A stretch of DNA of 64,000 nt from Theobroma cacao (lineage: Eukaryota > Streptophyta > Magnoliopsida > Malvales > Malvaceae). The stretch covers positions 34,330,943 through 34,394,942 of the forward strand of contig NC_030854.1 of NCBI RefSeq assembly GCF_000208745.1. Reading direction: 5' to 3'. A model generated the notes under the pieces. It saw only the letters and a program-made list of their open reading frames with translations. It searched no databases and was not told the origin of the DNA. Made by a program: the position numbers and the translations under genes. Shown one piece after another: positions 1-11,900 of the stretch (positions are counted from its first letter, which is position 1; every line of letters starts with the position of its first letter).

Positions 1-323
1 TATTTGAAGTGAAATACAAGAATTTCAAATTGAGATATTGGAGCTTATGTTTAAGATGGCAAGAGTTGAATGCCATTAGTGAGAAACCCTCAAACTTGTG
101 ATCTATGAGGTATAAAGTAGTTTTGCATGTTTTCCCTGAATGAATAACTTGAAATAAAATCTCTTTCCTACTGCTCTGTACAAACTCTTATTGCTACTTC
201 CATCTCTCTTTTTCGTTTATTCACTTTTTGGTCAAGGATATACTGAAATAATCTGAAAGAATTGAACACCTTTTCTTTTCGCACTTAGAGTTTTGTTCAA
301 ATATTATTTTGCTTATATTGCAG

Positions 324-3300
324 GGTTGCAAAACTAATGTTGGGTTAAGGAATATAATATGCTCTATCCAGAAAGAAGAGAAAGGGTGGTGGAAAAGATT
401 ACTAAAGTCAGAAGAGAAACCTGCACCTTACATCAAGGTTGATTGGAACAAATGGTGTGATGAAGATGAGGAAGAGTCAAATTGTAAGTTAGTTTATTGT
501 TTATTTTGGTTTTTATTATATTACCACTCCTATGTGCTTATGCACCTAGAAAAATTTGCACACTTCCTTACTTTTGAGAACCTCTTCTGTATATAGATTG
601 TATACTTTCTTGTGTTTTGGCCTTTTCATGTCAGCATCCATGAAGTATCAACAATATCTTTTTAGCGTTTTACCAGTGTACAATCTTTTCATTCTAATCC
701 TCCACTCCTATCCAGCCTAGATTTTTGGGAAATAGTGTAGTACATGTATATGTTAATGTGATTTTCCATTTTTTTAAACCCCATGATTTTTTAACTTTCT
801 GATACGTTTATCAATGAAAAACCTCCTGCTCTGTCCTTTGACTTTTAAGTTATTTGAAGTTTTTATCTGGTCACAAATTCTGGAGCAATACCTGTCTATT
901 TTAACATATATTCTGTACCTATTGCTAGATTCAGTTGTTACTGTGCTTGATTTAATAAAAGCTATATTTAGATTATGATTATATCGGATCTGACTGGAGT
1001 TTTTGTGGTCCTTGGCAGCTGATTTGGCCTCTGATGATGATGATGCCATGGTAATTTGCTTAGTCTTCCATTTATGGATGCATAATGCAGTTGCGAGTGG
1101 GATAAGATGATGTCATATTTTAGTTAGCCATTGAATCTCAAGTTTCTTGCAGGGAAACAAAGGAAAATCTATTCTTGGGTGGTAAATCAGGCAAATCCTA
1201 AAGTTCCTAGAAGAACTTAAAAGTGAAATGCTAATATTATTAGAAGTCAAGAAGCAAGAATGTCCTAAAGCATTCTTGTGTCCTTTAGTTATAGGACAGA
1301 TAAAAGCCTAAAACCCTAATAACATCTATCCATATTCTCTGGCATCTTTGATCATGGCATGGCATGCCAACATTAGTAAAAGAACAGAAAAGAAAAAATG
1401 CCTAACATGCTGTGCCTGCATCAAAATAGGGAGAGACATTTGTGAATGCTTCATAATTATTGATTAATTATTTAATGAGAATTTTGTTTCTTTTTGCAGT
1501 ATGTTGGTCAAGATGATGAAAGCAGCGATGATGAAGGATTGCTGTGTAAGTTAAACAACTTAATCACTTCATTAAATTATTAAATTGAGTTGCTTTCTGA
1601 AGACATAAGCATGTATTATTATTCTCATAGTACAACTTAAGTAAGGTTCCTACACCCTTTTTCTTAGATCATCCAATAGAAATAAGCCATTTATTCAAAA
1701 TGATTGACTAAAACAACATTGCTTTAGGGTCCATTGCTAGGACAGCAATTTTAAACATGTGACTTTTTTTCATTGGGAACCTGAGGACAAGGATTTAAGG
1801 AACCTTACCTAAGTTTCGGCTTTTGCATATGTAGTATGGCTGCATGACAATTATGAGCATTATCAATATTCTCAATGATATGCTTGGTGTTTGTATTAAA
1901 TTACATTTTCAAAGCATACGCAGAGGTTGCATCTTTGTAGCAGATTGAGTTTTAAAATATAGTTTCTTCATAACCTATAAATGTACTACCGCTACATAAA
2001 CCTTTGAAGTTTTATGATTAGGTTCTGCATTGCATGTTGCATCCTTGATATATCTTAACCTTTGTAACATCCCACCCCTAGGGTGTATTTAATCAAGATA
2101 TTTTGTTAACTAAGGTGAATTATGGGTGTTGGTAATGTGAGAAGATATGTGAGAGTGAAGGTGGAGACGTGAAAAATAAAATAATATTTTATTAATAAAA
2201 TAATATTTTATTAATAAAATAAAATTTTATTAATAAAATAAAAATAAGATAATAATAATATTATAAAATAATAATTTAATTTTTATTGTGGGTGACTTAA
2301 GAAGATGTAATATTGAAAGACTATTTTAAGGAGTTAGGTTCAACTGAAGTGGGGGAGAGTAGGAAAATTTTAAAAGAAATGGAATATTGGTGGGGCCCAC
2401 ATGCTGTTATTAAATAAGGTAAAATAGTAAATATATATTTAAATATTATGGTGATAATTTGGTGGAATGTGAATTTGATATTTTGTTCGTATATGTGTTA
2501 AGGAGGAAAAATAGAAAAAAATTAAAGTCAAGGAAGTGGTGGAAGGATTCAATCGAAAGAAAATAAAAAGTTTGGAGGGTTAATTAATAAACAGGGAGAA
2601 GTTGGAGGCTTTTTGTGCTAATAACTAATTTTATAGTTTGGGAAATATTAAAGAGTAAAAAAGTTGGAAATATGTATTAGTGTAAATTGGAAGAAGGAAA
2701 CCGTGACTGATCACCCATAGAAAGCCATTTATAATACCATGAGAAGGTGGTATAGTGGGGTACATGTGAGTCCCCACCACGTGGAAGTGTTTGAATGCAA
2801 GAGGCATGGATGAAAAAGATAATTGGCTACTTATTCAAGAATTAATATTTTTATGTCCAAATAGGTTAATAAGGAAACATGCAAAGTTTACTATGAGATA
2901 AATTATAAATTGTAAAGATGAGATGATGAAATCTAAGAAAAATCAACCAAAAAACAAGGTAACGGGTCAGATGTCCATATACACGGTTTACAAGGGATAA
3001 AGTGATTTACAAATACCAAAGTATGGGAATTTGCAAAAAAAAATAAAGCAAACACTTCATGAAGAAAATAAAAAGGGCACATTCTTTAGGAGAATCTACC
3101 CATGAAAGAGCCTCAAAAAAAAAAAAAAATCTACTTCACATTCTTCAAAATTTTTGTCAACTTTGCCTCTTGAAGGAAACTGAGAGCTTTAAGAAGATTT
3201 CATACCTTCTTCCTTTCAATCCTATATTGCATTAGAGTATGAAATGTTGAGAATTTAACCATCCAAGTTCCCACCATCTTGATTTCCACTTCAACTCAAG

Positions 3301-6300
3301 AGCTTTGAGAGAAAAAATGATGGTGCTGGAGGGTGTTGAACTAAAAAATATTAATGTGGGTTTTTATTCTCCATAACCCATGAGCTATGGTTGATGGTGA
3401 ATTAAAAATTTTAAGGATTCTTGCAAGTCGAGGCTGTCAATGCAATCTTGAATGGGATTAAAATTCTATTAGAGGAAATAGGTGGCTGGAAATTTTAGTA
3501 AACAAGATAGGGGTGTAATACTTGAATTTTGTAAGTCAAGTTCAAAGCATTTACAGATTTTAATTGTAATGGCAGCTTGAAGAAGCAAAGTGGGCAGAAT
3601 TTATTTGGCCTTTGGATGGGTTTAAGAGTTAGGAAGATGAGATATGAAGGGAAGGGTGGATGGGGACTATTAACATTGTTGACCATATCAAGATTAATTG
3701 GTGAAAATAAAATATTGAAGGGAATACGTAAGCTGATGATTGAGCTGTTAACATGACATTGCTGTATGAAAGTTGCTTAAACTGTAGCCTAGCACGAAGG
3801 AAGGTGAAAGTTTGTGAGGACTCGAAGGTAAGTAGGTGGGTGAAATTGAGGTTTGATTGATAAATTGTTGTTGACCGAATATATGAAATATTCAAATGTT
3901 CTGTGATTGCTAGGAATTTATGTGAAAACTGCCCAAAACAACAGCTTAATGCAAAGAGGCAGATCCGTGGAGTTAAGGAGATTTGTAAAGAATGAAATTA
4001 GATATTTAACTTATACTCTACTTGCTAGTTATACACACAAAGTAGCTATTCTTAAATTATGCTAAACGGATGCTAAGCAAGTGCATAATGTGATTGATTA
4101 GGAGCTGTTAAAAGTAGTGCCTTGATTGCTAAACCAAAGTTGCTGGAAGTGTGGAAATAGCATAGACTGAGGCACTAGAAACCTTGAAGGCTCAAGCAGT
4201 AGGGGATTGAACTTTGCTAGCGCCTTTAAGAAGATTGGTTGGTAAAATTGGTGAGAAATCCCACCAATTGAGGTGAGTGGGTGTTAAATTTCAAAGCTAT
4301 AGTCCTCTAGATATATACGTGTGTGTGTGTTGCACTTGTTGATTGAACCTAATTGTGAAAAGCATGAGTTGGTAGGAATCCTTAGGTTGTTTGTGGTTGT
4401 GACAAGGATTTTTGAACTTGTTTCTTTCTATTTTATGTATATATAATTAATATATCTAAAAAATTATAGCTTTGAAATATAGTGCCTATTACAATTAAAA
4501 CTTGTAGATACTTTGAACTTGACTTACAAAATTCAAATTTCACACTCTTATCTTGTTTTTTGAAATTTTCAGCCACCTATTTCCTCTAGTAGAACTTTAA
4601 CCCCTTTGAAGTTGCATTGACAGTCTCGGTTTGTAAGAATCCTTGAAAATTTTCATTTACCATCAATCATAGCTCACAGGTTATGGAGAATCAAGAGCCC
4701 ACTTCAATGTTTCTTAATTCAACTCCCTTCTAGCACCACTACTTTTTCTCTCAAAGCTCTCGAGTTGAGGTGGAAACTAAGATGGTGGGAATTTGGATGA
4801 TTAAACCCTTAACATTTCATACTCTAGTGCAATGTAGGATTGTAAGGAAGAAGGTAGGAAATCTACTTGAAGCTCTTAGTTTCCTTCAAGAGGCTAAGCT
4901 TGTAGAAATTTTGAAGAATTTAGGGTATGGGGCTCTCGGGTTTAGAGGGAACTGAGCAGATTTTTTTTAGGCTTTCTTTCATTGGCAGATTCCCCTAAAG
5001 AATGTGGCTTTTTTATTTCCTTCATGAAGCGTTTGCTTCATTTTGTTTTTGCAGATTACCACTTACATGCTTTGGTCTTTGTAAATCACTCTTATCTCTT
5101 GTAGATCATGTATATGGACATATGCCGGTTACCTTGCTTTTTGGTTGGTTATTTTTAGATTTCATCATCTTATCTTTACATTTCATTTATAATTTATCCC
5201 ATTATAAACTTTGCATGTTTCATTATTGGCTTATTTGGACATAAAAATACTAATTCTTGAATAAGTGGCTGGTTATCTTTTTCATGCATGCAAATACTTT
5301 CGCATGGTGGGGGACTCACATGTCCCCTACTATACCACCTTCCCATGGTTTTATAAATGACTTTTTATGGGCAACCAGCCTCAGTTTCCTTCTTCCAACA
5401 TACACTTGTACATATTTTCAACTTTTTTACTATTTAATATTTTGCAAACTATAAAATGGTTATTTTCACAAAAACCTCTAATTTCTCTTTATTTATTAAT
5501 TAAGCCTCTAAATTTTTTATTTTCTTGCGATTGAATCCTTCTACCACTCCCTTGACTTTAATTTTTTTCTATTTTTTCTCCTTAACACATATACGAACAA
5601 AATATCCAATTCATATTCTATCAAATTATCATTATAATATTTAAATATATTTACTTTTGTATCTTATTTAATAATGGCATGTGAGCCTCATCAATACTCC
5701 ATTTTTTTTAAAATTTTACTACTCTCCCCTACTTCAGCCAAACCTAACTCCTCAAAATAGTCTTTCGCTATTACACCGTCTTAGTCATCCGTCATAAATA
5801 TTAAATTATTATTTTATTGTTATATTATTATCTAATTTTTATTTTGTTAATAAAATTTCTTCTCACATTACCAACACTCATAATTCACCTTAGTTAACAA
5901 AATACATCCCGGGGTGGGGTGTTGCAACCTTCCCTATATAAGTGGGGGAATATCTTTGATTAATAAGCTAAGGCCACAATGACTTGTAGCTGGTGCCTGG
6001 TGTTAGTATTTTCTTTTTCATGTGGTTTAGTTTACTTGTTTCCCCTGCTAAGGCAACCCTACTTGCATGAATAAATTTTGGCGCACTTATTTCTGCATTT
6101 CACTCAAGCAACTGGTGAGTCTTTAAGTACTTAAAACCGGGTGAACAAGGGATAATTGAGTGGGATATCTGGTACTGTTCCATTCTAGGGAAAAGAGAGG
6201 GTTCTTTTGGTAGGTTGGGGAGTGGGTGAGAATATTTCTTTGACATTCCAAAAAGATGCTCATTAATGATGAGAGGGTTATATGATGTTGTGTTTCTTGG

Positions 6301-6440
6301 TTAGTTTTGTTCACATTTCTGATCTCAATTGCTAGCTCCTCAAGTTTCTTCATTGGTTCCCGTCGGTGGTTCGCTGTTCTTATGATTTTCTAATGTGCAC
6401 TGCAGATCTTCCTGATTTGGAAAAGGCAAGAGGAAACTAA
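324..6440 (+). CDS. HSP90 co-chaperone p23-like protein, C-terminal part (5' end outside window)
   Basis: This is the 3' part of a p23/Sba1-type co-chaperone, which binds the ATP-bound HSP90 dimer in the cytosol and nucleus. I read four exons: 324-483, 1019-1050, 1500-1545 and 6406-6440, each bounded by AG acceptors and GT donors and joined in frame. The first encodes the end of the CS-domain fold ([19 protein letters not shown], then a [13 protein letters not shown] motif). The next two encode an acidic Asp/Ser/Glu tail. The last is a 35-nt exon that completes [13 protein letters not shown] before TAA, a tail I recall from plant p23-2-type proteins. The N-terminal exons lie upstream of the window. 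The last intron is about 4.86 kb because a large palindromic element sits inside it. The p23 assignment is firm; the isoform is not. Confidence 0.88.
2063..3577 (+). repeat. Left arm of the foldback element
   Basis: Blocks that pair with the right arm include 2100-2150 with 5862-5905, about 2760-2865 with about 5225-5330, about 3260-3400 with about 4660-4800, and 3420-3575 with 4490-4645. This arm has a private AT tandem repeat (about 2170-2245, unit containing ataatattttattaataaa) that the other arm lacks. Confidence 0.75.
4489..5926 (-). repeat. Right arm of the foldback element (inverted relative to the left arm)
   Basis: Read on the minus strand from 5926, this arm repeats the order of blocks in the left arm, with scattered substitutions and small indels. 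The short open frames in it (about 4770-4955, 5002-5244, 5257-5454) have no recognisable protein and look like chance frames. Confidence 0.75.
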
Positions 6441-8313
6441 GTAAAGAATCAGAACTAACCAGTGACAAATGGAAGATGGAGCTACGAGGAACAATTTTCA
6501 TCCTGCTGTGGAATTATTAGAACTGGAGTTCATATATATTCGTATCTAACCCCTTCTTCAAGGCAGAGGCCAATCAGATTAAGAGCACTAGAATTCTGAA
6601 TTCATTTCAATCTATTTTTGCTTAACTTGTTTACAGTATTTGCTCATATCAGCCACAATGATGCATCCATCTGCTTTATTTTCTACATTGTTTGGTCTTT
6701 CTTTGACTAGGCTGCTCTGCTTACCTGGTTTTACTGTTGAAGCTTTGCAATTTTCACAAAGCTTGAGGCAGGGAAATTCAAGTTTTAATGTTGATATAAT
6801 GATAAAAAATTAAAATATTTTTTCATTTTCTCAGGAAATATTCTTTCACATTAAATTTTGATTAATTTTTGTCTAAATTAGAATATACTGATAACATTGC
6901 AACCACTTAAAAATAAGTGATATCCCAAATACAAACTTGAATAGGGGGTAACATGCTAAATCAAGCCTAGATTATTTTGTATTTAGTGACACAAAACTAT
7001 TTGAATAAAGTTTCTTTGTAGCTCTCTTATAATATTTTTAATAAAGCACAAAAAAAGAAGGTTAGAAGATTTCTTCATTCATAATGTACTCGTTTGTTTT
7101 TCATTTTAACCTCATGCTCACCTGACAGAGTAAGTATTGCATGATAAAAACCTATATATATATACATGGTTCAAAGTTGTATTATTGTTAAGTAGACATA
7201 ATTTTTCAGTTTTTTTTCTTTTCCTATTTTTTTTGTATTATAATTATTGTCTTTTTTTTTAATTGTTTTTATTTTTTTTTCAGATTAATCGGTATTTGAG
7301 ATATTGGAGAAAACTTAAATCCTTTCTTTCTAATATTTTATCATTATATAATATAGCAAATTGATTATTTTACTGGAGTATTATCTAAAATTATATCTTT
7401 TCTATTTCCATACACATAGATAAACAAATAAATGAGTTTTTGTTTTTTTATAGATGAACTAGGCTTCTTATCTTGTCTTTAAAATCCATTCTTGCCATCC
7501 CATCTTTTTTAATTTTACATTTAATACATTTTGATTAATATATTTCGATGATAATATTTTTTTTGAGTTTGTAAAGAAGTGTAAAGATCCAAAAAATGCT
7601 TTCAAGAAAAGAATTTGATTTGCATTAAATAAATTGTAATTTACATCATATCAAATCATATTTATTTTATCTACCATCGTTAATTCCAACAATTCCAACC
7701 ATGAAATTTCTTCAATCAACTTCTGATGAGATTTGTTCAAAAACTGGTGAGAGGAGATGATATCTCAAGATTTTACATAGAGGATCAAAGAAATGTTTAT
7801 CAATTGTAACAAATAATTGAAATTTTTTATAAACTTTTGTATTTTAAGATTGTGTATGTTACATTGAATGATATATATATAATTAATTTTATTCGTAATC
7901 TAAATTTAATTAATTCACAATAATTTTAATTCAATATTTTAATCTAATTTGATAATATTATTATATAATAACTCTAATTAGATAATTTGTATTATTATTT
8001 TTTTAAGATTAAATTTTATAATTATAATTAAACCAAGATTTGGCAACAACTATAATAGAACAAAGTATATGTTTGTATCTATGTTTGCACAGAGTACAAA
8101 AAGGACATTGAAAATTAACATACACGAGAGAGACTCCTCATCTCCCCTTACTCCTTAATTTTTTTAATTTTATTTATTTCATTAACTGGTTAAATTTGTT
8201 TACTGGTTTTTTTATGAATTTTAAATTAATGATAACAATTTAATCTTATAGATCGAATTATCTTATTAATTAACCTTACAATAAGATCAAAAATAATAAC
8301 TTTACTGCAGAAT
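6441..8313. other. AT-rich intergenic DNA after p23
   Basis: The first few hundred bases are probably the p23 3'UTR. The rest is strongly AT-rich with poly-T tracts and short TA runs. I see no supported gene or RNA here. Confidence 0.5.
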
Positions 8314-8787
8314 TTACCTACAGGAGAGACGTACAGCGTTGAAGTCAGATTTATAGAGCATCCCACTAGCTTCAGCTTCAAGAAACTTACGGATCCTCTC
8401 CATAACCCTTCTGCCCTTCACACTATTTTGCATAAACCTCTGAGCACACCGTTCGCTCAACTTTTAATTTCTGCCAGAGCTGATAATGGCTTCATACGAA
8501 TACTAGTCTGAATCTCCTGTAGACAAATTGTCCAGCCTGTTGGATTAATTATGCGGGTGAGGATCATACATTATCTTCTGCTCTACCTCTATCAACTTCT
8601 GGAGACTGACATTCCGGGTTGTAAGTTGCATTGATTTAGATTGGGCATCAACAACTGTCGATTCAACACAGTGGCAGACATCCTGGCCAATGATATTCTG
8701 CGAATAAACCATGGCCCTGGAAGCATGAATGGTAAGAGCACGAGTAGCGTAGACACTTAGAGGAGACTGGAGAGCACTTATGCTGTG
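8314..8787 (-). pseudogene. Decayed protein-coding fragment, family not recognised
   Basis: Two open stretches on the minus strand have protein-like composition in otherwise AT-rich DNA. One spans 8787-8545 (81 codons, ending in TAA, with HASRAMVYSQNIIGQDVCH and VVDAQSKSMQLTTRN). A second spans about 8460-8314 (with FMQNSVKGRRVMERIRKF and LEAEASGMLYKSDFNAV). They lie in the same direction but different frames and are separated by stops, so this looks like a gene remnant. I do not recognise the family. It lies just downstream of the DUF639 stop codon, in the same orientation. Confidence 0.4.
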
Positions 8788-8788
8788 C

Positions 8789-8881
8789 TATAAAGGTGGT
8801 GGAACAAAGTTTGCTGTTGAGAAGGCTACAAAGACTAACATCAAGATTGTTAGGGATTGCCTTTGCAGCCTCGTTTTTAGA
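8789..8881 (+). pseudogene. Fragment resembling the KH region of PNO1/DIM2 (40S ribosome assembly factor)
   Basis: The 31-codon stretch reads KGGGTKFAVEKATKTN followed by IKIVRDCLCSLVF. As I recall the family, PNO1/DIM2 has a GKGGKTKFAIENATKTR block followed, about 17 residues later, by NIKVARxSLCSL. The fragment would therefore carry an internal deletion that joins the two blocks. No start codon, continuation or splice signals are visible. It is most likely a degenerate transposed copy. The assignment rests on a short match. Confidence 0.45.
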
Positions 8882-8996
8882 ATAATAAGATCTAGTATAA
8901 CATTCGTGTCTATTTTCAGCTATAATTTAGACAAACCAGTATGAAACCAGATTGATGTAAAAGATTCAGAGCATTTACACCAAAATGCATGCCGGC

Positions 8997-11900
8997 CTAT
9001 TTAGGACAGGCAGGAGCCTTGTCAACAATTCGAACTGGGGTAGGTGGGATTGAGTCCCACCATTCTTTCAGCCGCCGTTCTCCTTGGTTGTTTCTTATGT
9101 ACTTCCCTAACTTTGATGTCATGATCGCGGAATGAAATACAGCAGTCATTATGAGATACTTTAAGGGAACCACTGCCAACAATATTGCCAATCCGATCAT
9201 CGCCAGCATCACCCTTTCTGCATGCTGAAACCAAGAACAAGTGTGTGAATTTGATGGGTGTACGACATTAAAATGAAAAATTATCATTTGTTTGATAAGT
9301 TAAACAGAAACCTTAAAAGTAGTTTGCACAAGGACACATCAGGCAACCAATGATTTCTCCAATTAAAAAAACAAATACTACCAAAAAATGTTACAGAGCT
9401 CAGTAGCACTCATAGTTTGCTTTATGAAATTTTTACTCTAATTATCTGTTCATGCCGTCAATTTAAATATTTATAATTTAAAATGTGATTGGGGTTTGCT
9501 GCCTAGCAGATACTCACTGAACCATGCTATGATTCCAAACTAATTGAGGTGAGTTACAGGAATTCTTCTGCTCTACTTTGGCTTATAAAGAGTAAAAATC
9601 CTGCAATGACTCCTCATTGCATTACAAGGTATGAAATGTAAGCAGTAATTTCTTTAAGCATTAGTACTACTCTAGTATATAGTCCATTGTTTATTGCCTT
9701 CGATAGTCTAACATGCAATTTTGTGCTTACTCAAAGCATGAGGAAGCAAGAGCTAGGCACCACACTATTGCAAATCCCTTGAGATAAATTTTTCCCACTT
9801 TTACCTTAAATCTTGCTTTATAATAGAACAATGCACTTTGCATTTGGAAGAAGTAAAAGAATGCATTTCATTATGTTTAATCTTAAATAAGTTGCCAAAT
9901 TAAAAGCATGTTTAGTTGCATGAGTACCTTGTGTGCTCTTGAAACCAGAATTGAATGCAATTTCAGTATTGTTACAGTCGCCTCCTGGATTATCCCACAA
10001 ATGGTCATAAATCCGTAATGAGCTGAAACTATGTTCTCTCTCGTAGATGCAGTCTGGTCAGAGGCGGTGCACACAACTATCTCCTTTTGTTTGTCTTTAA
10101 GCCTTTCTTGTCTAGCTCGGATCATTTTTGCTAACACCAGAAGCAAGCCTGAGGACATTGCTTTGCCAACCCATTCCCTACAACAATAACATGATTTGTA
10201 TTTGATGTATTATTTTAAGATATGAGTTTGCATACAGATTTTGAAAAATTCTTTTAGTAGGTTAAAGAATGAAAGCAGGACCAAGAACAACTTACTTGTA
10301 CGCAATTAGTATAATTGCAGCAGCTACAGCAAGGGTAGTTGCTGGTCTCTCCCATGAAAGGATTTGTTGGAACCAAAGGAATACACTTTTAAGTGGCTTT
10401 AGTAGCTCCTATAAATGCCAAAAGAATGAGTGTAACACATTTAATGTTCTTGCATCAATCCTAGGATCTATTCTTTAAGAAAGCAAGATAAGCTGAGTAA
10501 TTAAATCTGTATGAAAAGTTTCATTGCCTCTCCTAGTCAAAAATAAAAGAAAGACAGAGAGAGTGTGTTTGTTCAAACACTAGTTGGCTCAAAGCCAACT
10601 ATGGAATTGCACATCATGATAAGATGTGCACTCTGTACCACAATTTAAAGCACATTTATTGCTTACCATGAAAAGATGTGCATTATATTGGAACAAGTAA
10701 TTACCATAAGAATGAGAGCATTTTCACTGATCCCTTCCTCTTTCAGCCCCTCAATTGCTGATTTAGCAATAGCAGCTTCCCTTTCTTCCCTTCTCGTTTG
10801 ATTGATGGCAGTCTCTAAAGAGGTTTTATTATGATATTCACCACCCGCAAAAGTTTTCCTCACCTCATCAGTCACTGCTTTTGCTTCTAAACTTGATGCA
10901 ATTGACTCTGAAAGGTTCATTCTCCTCAGTATTGAGCTTGCACTACAAGGTTGTCCACTATTTACCCTCTTTAGACTCTCAGAAAGCTGTTCCAATACAT
11001 AGTCCCCCTTAGGTAACTCATCATATAAAGCAAAAATCAAAAATTTTGTGGGATTCGGGGGAGAAATTCGTAGCATTTCTCTTGCTGCGTGAAGCCTTAT
11101 AATGCTCAAAATGGTCCTTGCATGCATCTCCCATGCTTGTATTGGACATTCCACTTTGAATTCAGATAAAAATTTGTGCATTAGCAGAACCTCCTTTGTG
11201 AGTGCTAGCCAATGGTCACGCCTTGTAGAGCTTGTTATCTCTGGAAACTCCAGCACAACCCCTTCTGGTCTAGAAAAATTGGAGAGCTAAGGTCACTCAG
11301 AATACCAACAATCCAATTTATCAACACACTTTGCTCATTTTTCAGCTTAAGTCAAATCATTACTCCCAAACTCTCAACACCACTTAGTTAGACTAAGCTA
11401 AAAAATCCACCACCAAGCTGTCAGTGATTCCAATTATCAAGTAGTTAAACTTTCTGGCAGATTTTTTACAACAACATGAAAATCAAGTACAAATTGATGA
11501 CCGGTACGTTATTGACATGAAATTTAAGAGTTAGAGCGGGTGAAAATCGGTACATCCAAGTGAAACTAATGAAAAATTCTACACCATCATTAAGCTTTAC
11601 CTACATGTTATTATGTCTGACTTTGAATGAAATAATAACAGTAATATTACCTAGAATTCTATGCAAGTATATACTTACAATTCAGGGGATTCATAGATTA
11701 TGGCTTTGTCAAAAAGTGGAGCGCCCCATGGACCTGTGGCAGCTGGTTTAACACCGTGATCAATATCCCTTGAAAGGTCAATCTTAAGTGCATCTTCATA
11801 TGTTACCACTCCAGAAGCCTCAAAATAGAGAGCATAATTAGTCAGTGTAAGCCTACCTAGAAAAATAACATCCAAAGTAAGTGATTTCAAAAGTAGCAAT

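Larger units (their letters stand above)
2063..5926. mobile_element. Large foldback (inverted-repeat) element with LTR-like ends inside the p23 intron
   Basis: The element begins TGTAACATCCCACCCC and ends GGGGTGGGGTGTTGCA, so its two ends are near-perfect inverted copies. It is flanked by the 5-bp direct repeat ACCTT at 2058-2062 and 5927-5931. The inverted similarity runs inward for about 1.45 kb on each side (about 2063-3577 against 4489-5926) around a centre of about 0.9 kb. TG...CA ends with a 5-bp target duplication are typical of integrase-mediated LTR retrotransposon insertion, and a TGTAACAxCCC start is common in plant Gypsy LTRs. An LTR element, however, has direct rather than inverted long repeats. 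No reverse transcriptase, integrase or transposase frame is visible, so it is non-autonomous. Confidence 0.8.

Noticed and set aside
4770..5454. Three open frames inside the right arm of the foldback element
   Set aside because: No homology, no conserved partner frame in the other arm, and low complexity; chance frames.
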